From JACQNR01 sp049515175 (GTDB taxonomy: Bacteria > Acidobacteriota > Terriglobia > UBA7540), in assembly GCA_049515175.1 (NCBI GenBank), contig JBEKUI010000040.1, positions 1 through 21,754 on the forward strand: a stretch of 21,754 nt of DNA, read 5' to 3'. Positions within the stretch are counted from its first letter, which is position 1. The number at the start of each line of letters is the position of its first letter. The translations under genes were made by a program, and so were the position numbers. This document shows positions 1 through 7,591 of this stretch, in pieces. The notes below the pieces were generated by a model. The model had not been told where the DNA came from. It was given only the letters and a program-made list of their open reading frames with translations, and made no database searches.

Positions 1-2480
1 AGGCCCAGGGCCAGGGCGGCAGTCTGGAGGACCGGACCGCTGCGCGCCAGCTTCAGCCCCGCTCCCGCCTCGGCGCGGGCCTGCGCAACATTTCCAAAGA
101 CCGCCTCCAGCAGGGCGTGGACGGTGCGGGACACGGCCGCGCTCTCATTCAAGTTGTGCTGCTGCGCCAGAGTGGTGGCACGGTTCTCCAATTCGCGAGC
201 TTCCTTCAGCTTGCCGGAATAGGCCGCCGCCGAGCTGGCGATGTCGGTCATGAAGGCCTCTTCCGGCTTACCCTTGGCCGACGCGGCCTGGCGTTCCATG
301 GCGGCGGCGTCACCCTGAACGAAGGCAACCAGGTAAAGCATGACGGGGAATTCGGAAGAGGCGAGTTTCTGGGCCTGGGCCTGCTCCGCCGTGGCCTTGG
401 CTTCCTCGAAACGATTGAGCCCTAGGAATGCCTCTGTGATGTTTTGATAGGCGTAGAGGTCTTTGGGATCGATCTTCTGAGCCTCCTGGCAGATGGTGAG
501 TTCCTTATCGTACTGACCGATCACGGCGTAGCGGAGTCCCTGGTTGTCATAAGGAGCGGTGTCCCGCGGATAAGTCTGCTTCCAGAGCGCGTAGGTTTCC
601 ATGGCTTTCCCGAGCTCTCCGGTTACAGTGTCGTAATAGTGGGCGGAAATGTAGAACTTCTCGCGTTCGCTGACGCGGTCCCGGAGTTCGAAAGCCTTCT
701 TGATGTACTCGATCCCCGACTCGCTCTCTCCCTGGTTGTTGTAACCGACGCCCAGGGTGGCAAAGGCCATGGCGAAGTTGGGGTCGAGTTCGACGGCACG
801 TTTGAGGAACGGAATGGCCTCGTCATCTTTCAACTGCTGGTGTAAGGCCTGCCCCAGACTGAACGCCTTGAGCGCTTCGAGCGACGAGGTCGTCGCCTGC
901 TCGAGCGGCTTGTCGAACTTCTGGATGGAGCCGAGCGATTCACCCAGCTTGCCGCGCAACTGCGAGGCGGCCTCGCCCAGTGCCTTCAATACTTGTTCCT
1001 TGTCGGCGGCCTCGGATTGCGTATTGGCCAGCACGTCGCCGGTCTGGACGTTCACCGCTCGCAAGGTGACGACGTACTGGCTGCCCAGAGAGGCGATCGA
1101 ACCGGTCAGCAGCGCTTTGATGCCCTCGCGCAGGCAGACTTCGCGCGCCACGTCGCTCGTCAGCCGCTCATCGGGGGAGCGGCCCATGAAGCGCAGAGCC
1201 TCACGGACCCGCTGCTCGGGGAAAATATTCAGGAAGGGGGACTGCCCGAGCTGCACGGCGAGCGCCTGCTTGAGCGTGCCGTCGAAGACCACGTCGCCGG
1301 TGGTGTTGGCGAAATCCGCGATCAGGATCGTGTCGCGCTCCGTCAGGGCCTTGGGGCGGTGAAGAAAGTAGAAACCAGCCCCCGCCGCAAAGAGAACGGC
1401 TAGTGCCGTCGCAATCAGGATGTTGCGCCGCGAGGTTACAAACGGCACTCGTGCAGCTTCTGCTGCTCCCCCACCCGGCTCTTCGCCCGGCCGACTGACG
1501 ACCCGCCCTCTCCCCGAGGGCGAGGGCTGGGGTTCCGGGTAGGAGCGAGGCGTTGCCTCGCCCTGGCCGGCGGTCTTCGCCGCCGCTGCTGCTACTGCCA
1601 TCGAGCGGCCCGAATCCGTGTCGCGCTTGAGGCGCTTCAAATCCGCGCGCAGGTCGGAAGCCGTCTGGTAGCGGAGTTCGCGATCCTTCTCGAGGAGCCG
1701 ATTGATAATCCGCTCCAGCTCCTGGGGAATTTCGGGGTTCAGCCGCACGGGGGAGACTGGCGCCTTGTTGAGGATGGCGTCGAAGATGATGGCGGAAGTC
1801 GTGCCGCCGAAGGCCTGATGACCCGTAGCCATCTCGTAGAGCACGACGCCGAAGCTGAACAGATCGCTGCGCGCGTCCAGTTCCTCGCCACGCGCCTGTT
1901 CGGGCGACATGTAGGCGACCGTCCCCATCGCCACGCCGGGGCTGGTCAGGTTCTCGTCGGCAACCGTCGCCGCGCCCACCGTCACTCCCACCGTCTCCGC
2001 GATGCGGCGCGAAGCCACCTTGGCGAGGCCGAAGTCCATCACCTTGGCCTGGCCGCGCTGGGTGATGAAGATATTTGCCGGCTTGATGTCGCGATGGACG
2101 ATGGCGCGGGAGTGCGCGGCGTCGAGGGCGTCGGAAATCTGGATGCCCAGCTCCAGGAGTTCTTCGATCTTGAAGGGCCGGGCGCTGATGCGGTGCTTGA
2201 GCGTCAGCCCCTCGAGCAGCTCCATGGCGATGAAGGGCTGGCCCTCGTGCTCGTCGATCTCATAGATGGTGCAGATGGACGGATGGTTGAGCGAGGATGC
2301 GGCGCGCGCCTCGCGCTGGAAGCGTTCCAGCGCCTGGTGGTCCTTTGCCAGTTCTCCCGGCAGGAACTTCAGTGCGACGCTGCGGCCGAGCTTGACGTCT
2401 TCCGCCTTGAAGACGACACCCATCCCTCCGCCGCCCAGCCGCTCCAGAACGCGATAATGAGATACCGTCTTCCCAACCAC
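1..2480 (-). CDS. Membrane Ser/Thr protein kinase with FlgO/CsgG-like and TPR regions (3' end outside window)
   Basis: A Hanks-type kinase that should sense outside the membrane and phosphorylate proteins in the cytoplasm; the partner is unknown. I read 826 codons without a stop from a GTG at 2480. An in-frame TAA lies two codons upstream, so GTG is the only start, and AAGGA sits 8 bases before it. The kinase domain is residues about 9-270: glycine loop G16-x-G18-xx-G21, Lys38, then HRD, DFG and SPEQ motifs. A low-complexity linker made of repeat DNA (about 285-327) is followed by a membrane helix near 345-365, a FlgO/CsgG-like region starting at ERDTILIADFANTTGD, and TPR-like helices from about 545 (for example AIPFLKRAVELDPNFAMAF). 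This architecture is common in Acidobacteriota. The C-terminus lies beyond base 1. It is divergent from ccmE. Confidence 0.93.
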   Translation of the reverse strand, partial: MVGKTVSHYRVLERLGGGGMGVVFKAEDVKLGRSVALKFLPGELAKDHQALERFQREARAASSLNHPSICTIYEIDEHEGQPFIAMELLEGLTLKHRISARPFKIEELLELGIQISDALDAAHSRAIVHRDIKPANIFITQRGQAKVMDFGLAKVASRRIAETVGVTVGAATVADENLTSPGVAMGTVAYMSPEQARGEELDARSDLFSFGVVLYEMATGHQAFGGTTSAIIFDAILNKAPVSPVRLNPEIPQELERIINRLLEKDRELRYQTASDLRADLKRLKRDTDSGRSMAVAAAAAKTAGQGEATPRSYPEPQPSPSGRGRVVSRPGEEPGGGAAEAARVPFVTSRRNILIATALAVLFAAGAGFYFLHRPKALTERDTILIADFANTTGDVVFDGTLKQALAVQLGQSPFLNIFPEQRVREALRFMGRSPDERLTSDVAREVCLREGIKALLTGSIASLGSQYVVTLRAVNVQTGDVLANTQSEAADKEQVLKALGEAASQLRGKLGESLGSIQKFDKPLEQATTSSLEALKAFSLGQALHQQLKDDEAIPFLKRAVELDPNFAMAFATLGVGYNNQGESESGIEYIKKAFELRDRVSEREKFYISAHYYDTVTGELGKAMETYALWKQTYPRDTAPYDNQGLRYAVIGQYDKELTICQEAQKIDPKDLYAYQNITEAFLGLNRFEEAKATAEQAQAQKLASSEFPVMLYLVAFVQGDAAAMERQAASAKGKPEEAFMTDIASSAAAYSGKLKEARELENRATTLAQQHNLNESAAVSRTVHALLEAVFGNVAQARAEAGAGLKLARSGPVLQTAALALG
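1505..1564. repeat. Two palindromic repeat elements inside the kinase coding sequence
   Basis: GCCCTC-TCCCC-GAGGGC (1505-1521) is a 6-bp stem in a G/C-rich unit. A few bases on, GTAG (1539-1542) leads into the stem GCGAGGC-GTT-GCCTCGC (1545-1561). The second resembles the GTAG-headed palindromes at 18527, 19472 and 20942. Both lie in the disordered linker between kinase domain and membrane helix and are translated in frame on the minus strand. Confidence 0.65.
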
Positions 2481-2525
2481 TTGTTAAGTCCTTCAGTCAA
2501 TTGTGAGTTTGCCCGAACCTTCGAT

Positions 2526-2554
2526 ATCTTAGGCGTAAGTGGGGGGCAAATCAA
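2526..2554 (-). promoter_or_regulatory. Candidate sigma70-type promoter of the kinase gene
   Basis: On the minus strand TTGATT (2554-2549) and TAAGAT (2531-2526) are separated by exactly 17 bases. Each matches the consensus at four of six positions. Transcription would begin about 40 bases before the GTG start at 2480. Confidence 0.45.
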
Positions 2555-2637
2555 GGAAGGTCTCGGGGAGGAGCGCATTTGGCCGTCGCGTCGGCCCGGG
2601 GTGGGCATTCCGGGGCGGCGCGACAGTCTAGAGTCCG

Positions 2638-2666
2638 TTGACGAACCCTTCCGCAAGGTGCACAAT
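2638..2666 (+). promoter_or_regulatory. Candidate sigma70-type promoter of the ccm operon
   Basis: TTGACG (2638-2643, five of six consensus bases) is followed after 17 bases by CACAAT (2661-2666, four of six). It lies about 70 bases ahead of ccmE and nothing else upstream is oriented to transcribe the operon. Confidence 0.45.
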
Positions 2667-2735
2667 TCTAGTATCGGCTTATGAGGGGTTGAAGGGGCAA
2701 GGGAGGCGGCGGAGCACGGCGCTTCCAAGTCAGCG

Positions 2736-3182
2736 ATGAAAAACAAGAAGTTGAAGTTCGGCATCGGCATCGGGATCATTCTGGCGGTGGTGGTCTGGGA
2801 AGCCGTTTCGGGTTTCCAGCAATCCAAGACCTATTACGTTACGGTCGGCGAACTCACCAGCGCCGGCAAGTCTCGCCAGCGGGTACGCGTGGGCGGAGAC
2901 GTGACGGCGGGGTCGATCGAGCGGCGCGGGGGACAACTCACTTTCCGGCTGGCGCAGGACGCCAAGTCGATTCCAGTGGTCTATGTGGGGACAGATACGC
3001 TGCCCGATACCTTTGTGGACGGTGCCCAGGCGATCGTGGAAGGTAACTACACGGCCGGCGGCGAGTTTCGAGCCGAAAAGATTCAGGCAAAGTGCGCCTC
3101 GAAGTATCAGGCAAAACCCGGCGGGCCAGCGGACAAGAAAACGCCAGCACCCGGACAGGCGGCACTCGCCGGCGCACCCTAG
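2736..3182 (+). CDS. ccmE: CcmE, periplasmic haem chaperone, Cys-type variant
   Basis: Takes haem from CcmC/CcmAB and passes it to CcmF for attachment to c-type cytochromes. The 148-residue protein has one N-terminal membrane anchor (about 7-26) and the beta-barrel of the family, with YYVTVGEL, RVGGDV and the conserved VVYVGTDTLPDTFVDG and AIVEGNY stretches. Classical CcmE binds haem covalently through His in an HxxxY motif. Here the position reads Cys120-Ala-Ser-Lys-Tyr124, a CxxxY motif as described for the variant System I of archaea and Desulfovibrio. The tail after Tyr124 is short and rich in Pro, Lys and Ala. It is the first gene of the operon; the gap to ccmF is about 55 bases. Family assignment is firm; haem linkage to Cys is inference. 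Confidence 0.92.
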   Translation: MKNKKLKFGIGIGIILAVVVWEAVSGFQQSKTYYVTVGELTSAGKSRQRVRVGGDVTAGSIERRGGQLTFRLAQDAKSIPVVYVGTDTLPDTFVDGAQAIVEGNYTAGGEFRAEKIQAKCASKYQAKPGGPADKKTPAPGQAALAGAP

Positions 3183-3236
3183 CGCCATCCTCGCCGGGGG
3201 CGGGGACCCGGCCATTTCCATGCAATGCGGAGCTCT

Positions 3237-5261
3237 ATGAATCAAGTTGGCACGGTGGGGCTGATTGCCGGACTGGCTTTTGCGATCTTTGGGGTGGTGG
3301 CGGGGGCGCTGGGAGGACGGCTGGGCAGCTCTCGAGTCCTCAAGAGCGCCGAGCGCGCCACGCTGGCCTTCGTGGCGATGATTACGCTGGCAGTGGTCGT
3401 GCTCGAGTGGCTCATCCTGAACGACGACTTCCACAACGCCTACGTCGCCGCGCACTCCAACCGTGATTTGCCCGTCTATTACAAGGTGGCGGTCCTGTGG
3501 GCGGGGCAGGAGGGCTCGCTGCTCTTCTGGACGTGGCTGCTGGCCCTCTACGGCGGCCTGGCCGTGCTGCTCAACCGCCGACAGAATCGCCAGATCATGC
3601 CCTATGTGATCTCCATCCTCATGGGGATAGGCGCGTTCTTTACCGCCATCACCTTCTTTGCCGCAAATCCGTTTGGCGAACTGTCGGTCATGACCGCGAA
3701 CGGCGCCCAGCCCTTCGCCCCTGCGGATGGCAACGGCTTGAATCCGCTTCTGCAATATCACTCGATGGTCATTCACCCGCCGATGCTCTACCTCGGGTAC
3801 GTGGGCTTTGCAGTGCCCTTCGCCTTCGCCATGGGCGCGCTGATCACCAAGCAACTCGGCGACAACTGGATTCGCGTCACTCGCCGGTGGACGATGGTGC
3901 CGTGGATGTTCCTGGGCACGGGGATTCTGCTGGGCGGGCGCTGGGCCTATTCCGTGCTCGGCTGGGGCGGCTACTGGGGCTGGGACCCAGTGGAGAACGC
4001 ATCCCTCCTCCCCTGGCTTTCGGGCACGGCGTTCCTGCACTCGGTGATGATTCAGGAAAAGCGCGGGATGCTGAAAGTCTGGAACATCGTGCTGGTCATC
4101 ACCACCTTCTTCCTATGCATCTTTGGAACGTTCCTCACCCGCAGCGGGATTGTGTCCTCCGTGCACGCTTTCGCGCAGTCGAGCATCGGGCCGTTCTTTG
4201 CGGCGTTTTTGGGCGTGGTGACATTCTTTTCGGTTTCGCTCCTGTTCATGCGCCTGGAATTTTTGAAGAGCGAGAACAAGCTCGATTCCATGGTCTCGCG
4301 CGAGAGCGGCTTCCTCTTCAACAACTGGATCCTGCTGGCGGCGGTTTTTGCGGTGCTGTGGGGGACGCTCTTCCCCGTGATTTCCAAGGCGATTCAGAAT
4401 GAGACCGTGACCGTCGGCGCGCCATACTTCAACAAGGTGGCCATCCCCATCGGACTTCTCCTGCTGTTTCTGACCGGGGCGGGGCCGCTGCTCGCCTGGC
4501 GCAAGACCTCCTTCCAGAGCCTGAAGCGCAATTTCACCGTGCCGCTGGCGATGGCGGTGGTGGCGGGAGGAATCCTCTTCGCGGCGGGAGTGCGGCACTT
4601 TTACGCGTGGGTGAGCCTGTTCCTGGCGATCTTTGTGGGCGTCTGCACGCTGCAGGAGTTTTACAAAGGCGCGCGAACGCGCCAGCGCAGCGGCGGCGAG
4701 AACTTCTTCCAGGCCATCTACAACCTCACCATGATGAACACGCGGCGCTACGGCGGCTACGTCGTGCACCTCGGCATCGTGATGCTTTTCGTGGGCTTCG
4801 CCGGGCAGGCTTTTCAGGCGCAGAGCAAGGGCCTGATGACCGAAGGCGACGAGCTGCGCGTGAAGGACTACGTGCTGCGCGCCGGCAGCATCGTCTCCGG
4901 CGACACGCCGAATTATTCCTATCAGAAGATCACCCTCGCCATCACCAAAGCCGGGAAACCGCTCGGCACGCTGGAGCCGGACCGGCGCTTCTTCAAGGCC
5001 AGCCAGCAGCCCACCAGCCACGTGGCGATTCGGTCCGCCTTTTCCGAGGACCTCTACACCGTGCTCGCCGGACAGGACCCCGACTCCGGCAAGGCGGTGG
5101 TGGAAGTGTTTGTGAATCCACTGGTGCGCTGGGTTTGGATGGGCGGCTTCGTGATGTTCTTCGGCACGCTGTTGGCTCTCGTCCCCAGCCGCGCCGAGCG
5201 TCAGATGGCGGAGATCCGTCAGGCTCAGGAGGTGGCGGTTCGCGCCAGCGATGCGAGGTAG
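3237..5261 (+). CDS. ccmF: CcmF, cytochrome c haem lyase subunit
   Basis: Large polytopic membrane protein that receives haem from CcmE and joins it to the CxxCH motifs of apocytochromes. About 674 residues with many hydrophobic helices, close to the usual CcmF length. The tryptophan-rich WWD signature is clear (WGGYWGWDPVENASLLPWLS, about residues 243-262), as are YHSMVIHPPMLYLGYVGF and the FGTFLTRSGIVSSVHAF region with family histidines. I prefer the ATG at 3237, which has GGAG 4 bases upstream. The in-frame ATG at 3225 adds four residues but has no ribosome binding site. It overlaps ccmH by 11 bases, suggesting coupled translation. Confidence 0.96.
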   Translation: MNQVGTVGLIAGLAFAIFGVVAGALGGRLGSSRVLKSAERATLAFVAMITLAVVVLEWLILNDDFHNAYVAAHSNRDLPVYYKVAVLWAGQEGSLLFWTWLLALYGGLAVLLNRRQNRQIMPYVISILMGIGAFFTAITFFAANPFGELSVMTANGAQPFAPADGNGLNPLLQYHSMVIHPPMLYLGYVGFAVPFAFAMGALITKQLGDNWIRVTRRWTMVPWMFLGTGILLGGRWAYSVLGWGGYWGWDPVENASLLPWLSGTAFLHSVMIQEKRGMLKVWNIVLVITTFFLCIFGTFLTRSGIVSSVHAFAQSSIGPFFAAFLGVVTFFSVSLLFMRLEFLKSENKLDSMVSRESGFLFNNWILLAAVFAVLWGTLFPVISKAIQNETVTVGAPYFNKVAIPIGLLLLFLTGAGPLLAWRKTSFQSLKRNFTVPLAMAVVAGGILFAAGVRHFYAWVSLFLAIFVGVCTLQEFYKGARTRQRSGGENFFQAIYNLTMMNTRRYGGYVVHLGIVMLFVGFAGQAFQAQSKGLMTEGDELRVKDYVLRAGSIVSGDTPNYSYQKITLAITKAGKPLGTLEPDRRFFKASQQPTSHVAIRSAFSEDLYTVLAGQDPDSGKAVVEVFVNPLVRWVWMGGFVMFFGTLLALVPSRAERQMAEIRQAQEVAVRASDAR

Positions 5262-5739
5262 GGTTACATTCTTCATTCTCGCTGTGATGATGCTCGCGGC
5301 CGCCACGGGGCGCGCGCAGAATCCTCGCCCGACGGTCGAATCCGTCGGCAGCAAGGTGATGTGCCTGTGCGGCTGCGTGGCGATCCTCAACCAGTGCCCG
5401 CACCAGGGCTGCGCGACCCATGAAGAAGTCAAGGCGGTCATCGAGAAACTGATCGCCGAAGGCAAGGATGAGCCGGCGATCCTTCAGGAATTGACGGCGC
5501 GCTACGGGATGAAGATCCTGGCGGCGCCGCCCGCCCAGGGCTTCAATCTCGCCGCCTGGGCGTTGCCGGGGTTGGGTTTGCTATTCGGCCTCGTGGTGGT
5601 GTTCGTGGCGGTGCGCCGGCTGCGCAAGCCTGAGGCGTTGCCAGGGGCGGCCGCGGCCGAGCCCGCGAGCGTTGATCCCAAAGTGCTCGCGGCGATGGAA
5701 GAAGAAATGAAAACTTCGGGATTGGGGGTTAGGGATTAG
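5251..5739 (+). CDS. ccmH: CcmH-like thiol oxidoreductase with CxCxC motif
   Basis: In System I, CcmH keeps the apocytochrome CxxCH thiols reduced for haem ligation. The 162-residue protein has a signal peptide (cleavage near ATGRAQ), the small three-helix CcmH domain (IEKLIAEGKDEPAILQELTA, RYGMKIL) and a membrane helix near 94-115. The family's usual active site LRCxxCQN is replaced by MCLCGC, giving Cys38, Cys40 and Cys42, followed by Cys49, His51, Cys54 and His57. It overlaps the end of ccmF. The last residues (SGLGVRD) and the TAG stop are encoded by a heptamer repeat array, so the native C-terminus was probably replaced. Assignment to CcmH is good; the chemistry of the altered cysteine set is unknown. 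Confidence 0.88.
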   Translation: MRGRVTFFILAVMMLAAATGRAQNPRPTVESVGSKVMCLCGCVAILNQCPHQGCATHEEVKAVIEKLIAEGKDEPAILQELTARYGMKILAAPPAQGFNLAAWALPGLGLLFGLVVVFVAVRRLRKPEALPGAAAAEPASVDPKVLAAMEEEMKTSGLGVRD

Positions 5740-5812
5740 AGATTCGGGGCTTGCAACCTGCGAAGTCGGATTCCCTCTTCCCGGGACCCGAACCCCGAAA
5801 AACGAATCCCGG
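5715..5812. repeat. Heptamer repeat array (GRGATTN type) with opposite-strand partner
   Basis: Five consecutive 7-base units, GGGATTG, GGGGTTA, GGGATTA, GAGATTC and GGGGCTT, run from 5718 to 5752. The region 5767-5811 carries similar 7-base units on the other strand (GGGATTC, GGGGTTC, GGGAATC). The array begins inside ccmH and fills almost the whole gap to the next gene. Confidence 0.7.
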
Positions 5813-5818
5813 TGAATC

Positions 5819-6268
5819 ATGCTGCTCGGAATCGCATTGCTCATTTCGATTGGCCTGCTGATCTTCGTGGTGGTGCCGCTGCTCGCGCCCGAAACCACGG
5901 CGACGCCCTTGCCGGTCGATGTCACGCCGCAGGTGGATTTGAAGCGCCGTCGCTTGGTGCTCTACGAGAATCTCCAGGACCTGGAATTTGAATACAAGGC
6001 CGGCAAGCTCGCCCCCAACGATTATCAAGCGCTGCGCGTGGACTACACGGCGGAGGCTGCGCAGCTTATGGCCGCGTCGCAGGACTTGGAAGCCCAGAGC
6101 ACCGAAGATACCCAGATCGAACGCGCCGTGGCGGCGCGGCGCGCTCGGCGCAAACCGGAAAGTGTCCCGGATTACACCTGCCCGAAATGTGCCTTCGAAA
6201 ATCCCCTGCCTGTTAAGTTCTGCGGTGAGTGCGGCGCCCAGATTGCGCCGCGTGTCAGGAAGGCCTGA
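5819..6268 (+). CDS. CcmI-like N-terminal segment fused to a zinc ribbon
   Basis: The 149-residue protein has an N-terminal membrane helix (about 2-22). A helical stretch follows with LYENLQDLEFEYKAGKLAPN then DYQALRVDY (about 48-76), which matches the pattern of the loop after the first helix of CcmI/CycH (L-x-E/D-L, then GxL, then Y-x-x-x-R). The C-terminus is a zinc ribbon: Cys121-xx-Cys124, ten residues, Cys135-xx-Cys138. The expected topology puts the zinc ribbon in the cytoplasm. It lies between ccmH and another unusual operon gene, where CcmI would be expected, but it lacks the periplasmic TPR part of CcmI. A GGTGA lies 3 bases before the ATG. Role in cytochrome c maturation is inferred from position and motif. 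Confidence 0.8.
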   Translation: MLLGIALLISIGLLIFVVVPLLAPETTATPLPVDVTPQVDLKRRRLVLYENLQDLEFEYKAGKLAPNDYQALRVDYTAEAAQLMAASQDLEAQSTEDTQIERAVAARRARRKPESVPDYTCPKCAFENPLPVKFCGECGAQIAPRVRKA

Positions 6269-6275
6269 AGGAAAT

Positions 6276-6291
6276 TGTTCCACGTGGAACA
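6276..6291. other. parS: parS-like centromere site (ParB binding)
   Basis: TGTTCCACGTGGAACA is a perfect 16-bp palindrome of the parS family bound by ParB/Spo0J; Pseudomonas uses this G/C-rich form. It lies in the 30-base gap between two ccm-operon genes. It would be read as FHVEQ if the next gene began at the TTG at 6275, which argues that this gene really starts downstream at 6299. No second copy was seen in the window. Confidence 0.85.
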
Positions 6292-6298
6292 ACGACCA

Positions 6299-7591
6299 AT
6301 GAGACAACCCCAAATTCAGCGTTTCCGCGCGGATCATCAACAAACGACATGGACTCCTCGGCGTCGGGCTTTTCAGAGTGTGGCGTTTTGGGCCACTCTG
6401 CTGGCCGCAGCTTTGGGTCCGCCCCCGCTGGCCGCGCAATCGAAAGTTGAGGGGCAAGTCATTAACGGAACGACCCGCCAGCCGGTCGCCAATCAGTTGG
6501 TCCAACTCCTTGTGGTGGGCGCGGGAATGCGCGAGGTTTCGACCGCGAAGACCGATGCCTCCGGCCATTTCGCGCTGGCGCCGAGCGGCGCCGCGGCCGG
6601 CCCGCTTCTTCTGGTGCAGACCGTCTATCAAGGGGTGAATTACCGCGCCCGAGTCGCGGATCGAGGCGCCACCGAGATCACGGTCTACGACGCGACACGC
6701 ACGGCTCCACCGTTGCAGATCCGGTCGGCGCGCATCGTCGTTCAGGCGCAGGGTCCAAAGGCGCGCGTGCAGGAATTCTTCGCCATCGAGAATTTGGCGC
6801 AGCCGCCGCGGACGTATTCGAACTCGGACGGGACGTTCCGTTTCCGTCTCGGCCAGGGCGCCGGCAATCCGACGGCGGCGGTTCTCGGGCAGATGAACAT
6901 GCCCATCCCCCAGGCGGTCCAGGATGGCAAGTCGGCGGGCGAGTTTCTGATCAATCATGCCCTGCAGCCCGGCCTGACCGTCGTCATGGTGGACTACGAC
7001 GCGGATTACTCGGCGGGCAGTCTGGCGCTCGCGGACAGCGCCGAATTTGCGATCGAGCGCGCCGAATTGCTCGTCGGCCCGAACAGCTTGTCCGTCGAGT
7101 CGAAGCTCTTCAAATCGGCCGGAACCGATTCCGGCACCGGCATGCAGAAGTTCGAGGCGGCAGTCCTGGCGGGAGGGACGCCGCTCGAGGCCCGCGTGAG
7201 CGGCGAGGCCGCCGCGGCGCCGCCCTCCGAGCCTGCGGGCGGCGAAGGGGAAATCCAGACCACTCCCAACTCCATGACGCGGGTGGGCGTCCTGCTCCTC
7301 CTCTGCCTGCTGCTCGTCCTCGTCTGGGCGCTGGGCGTGCGCGCGGCCAAGGAATGGGGCAAGGCGCAGGAGGTGGGACCGGAAAGCCCCGCTCAGAAGC
7401 AGCTTGAGGTGAAGGTCGATGCGCTGCTAAATTCTATGGCCGACCTCGACGAGCTGCACGAAAACGGCAAAGTCGCCGACAAGCCTTACTGGAAGGAGCG
7501 CCTGGAGCTGAAGGCCAAGGTGGTGGGAATCTTGAAGCAGGCTTCCCCCAACCTCCTCAAGTCCTATGCCAGCCGACGCAACCCACGCTGA
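6299..7591 (+). CDS. Ccm-operon membrane protein: periplasmic carboxypeptidase-regulatory-like domain, one helix, CcmI-like tail
   Basis: About 430 residues, function not established. After a long basic N-terminus comes a signal peptide core (SVAFWATLLAAALGPPPLAA). A beta-sandwich of the carboxypeptidase-regulatory type follows (VEGQVINGTTRQPVANQLVQ, TDASGHF), then a further beta-rich periplasmic region, a Pro/Ala/Gly linker, a membrane helix near 329-347 and a cytoplasmic tail. The tail reads MADLDELHENGKVADKPYWK then ERLELKAKVVGIL, the same pattern as in the preceding gene and in CcmI. I chose ATG 6299 because the longer TTG start at 6275 lies on the parS palindrome. The gene overlaps ccmA by 26 bases, which ties it to the ccm operon. 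It may scaffold CcmF/CcmH; that is inference. Confidence 0.8.
   Translation: MRQPQIQRFRADHQQTTWTPRRRAFQSVAFWATLLAAALGPPPLAAQSKVEGQVINGTTRQPVANQLVQLLVVGAGMREVSTAKTDASGHFALAPSGAAAGPLLLVQTVYQGVNYRARVADRGATEITVYDATRTAPPLQIRSARIVVQAQGPKARVQEFFAIENLAQPPRTYSNSDGTFRFRLGQGAGNPTAAVLGQMNMPIPQAVQDGKSAGEFLINHALQPGLTVVMVDYDADYSAGSLALADSAEFAIERAELLVGPNSLSVESKLFKSAGTDSGTGMQKFEAAVLAGGTPLEARVSGEAAAAPPSEPAGGEGEIQTTPNSMTRVGVLLLLCLLLVLVWALGVRAAKEWGKAQEVGPESPAQKQLEVKVDALLNSMADLDELHENGKVADKPYWKERLELKAKVVGILKQASPNLLKSYASRRNPR

Noticed and set aside
117..2684. Several plus-strand frames of 100-290 codons at the left end
   Set aside because: They lie antisense to the continuous kinase/TPR reading on the minus strand, which has all kinase motifs.
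2730..5465. Long minus-strand frames opposite ccmE, ccmF and ccmH (436 and 450 codons)
   Set aside because: Low-complexity Arg/His-rich translations typical of high-GC antisense frames over a well-supported operon.
6275..6298. TTG start at 6275 for the ccm-operon membrane protein
   Set aside because: The codons fall on the parS palindrome; the N-terminal residues are explained by a ParB site, and an in-frame ATG follows at 6299.
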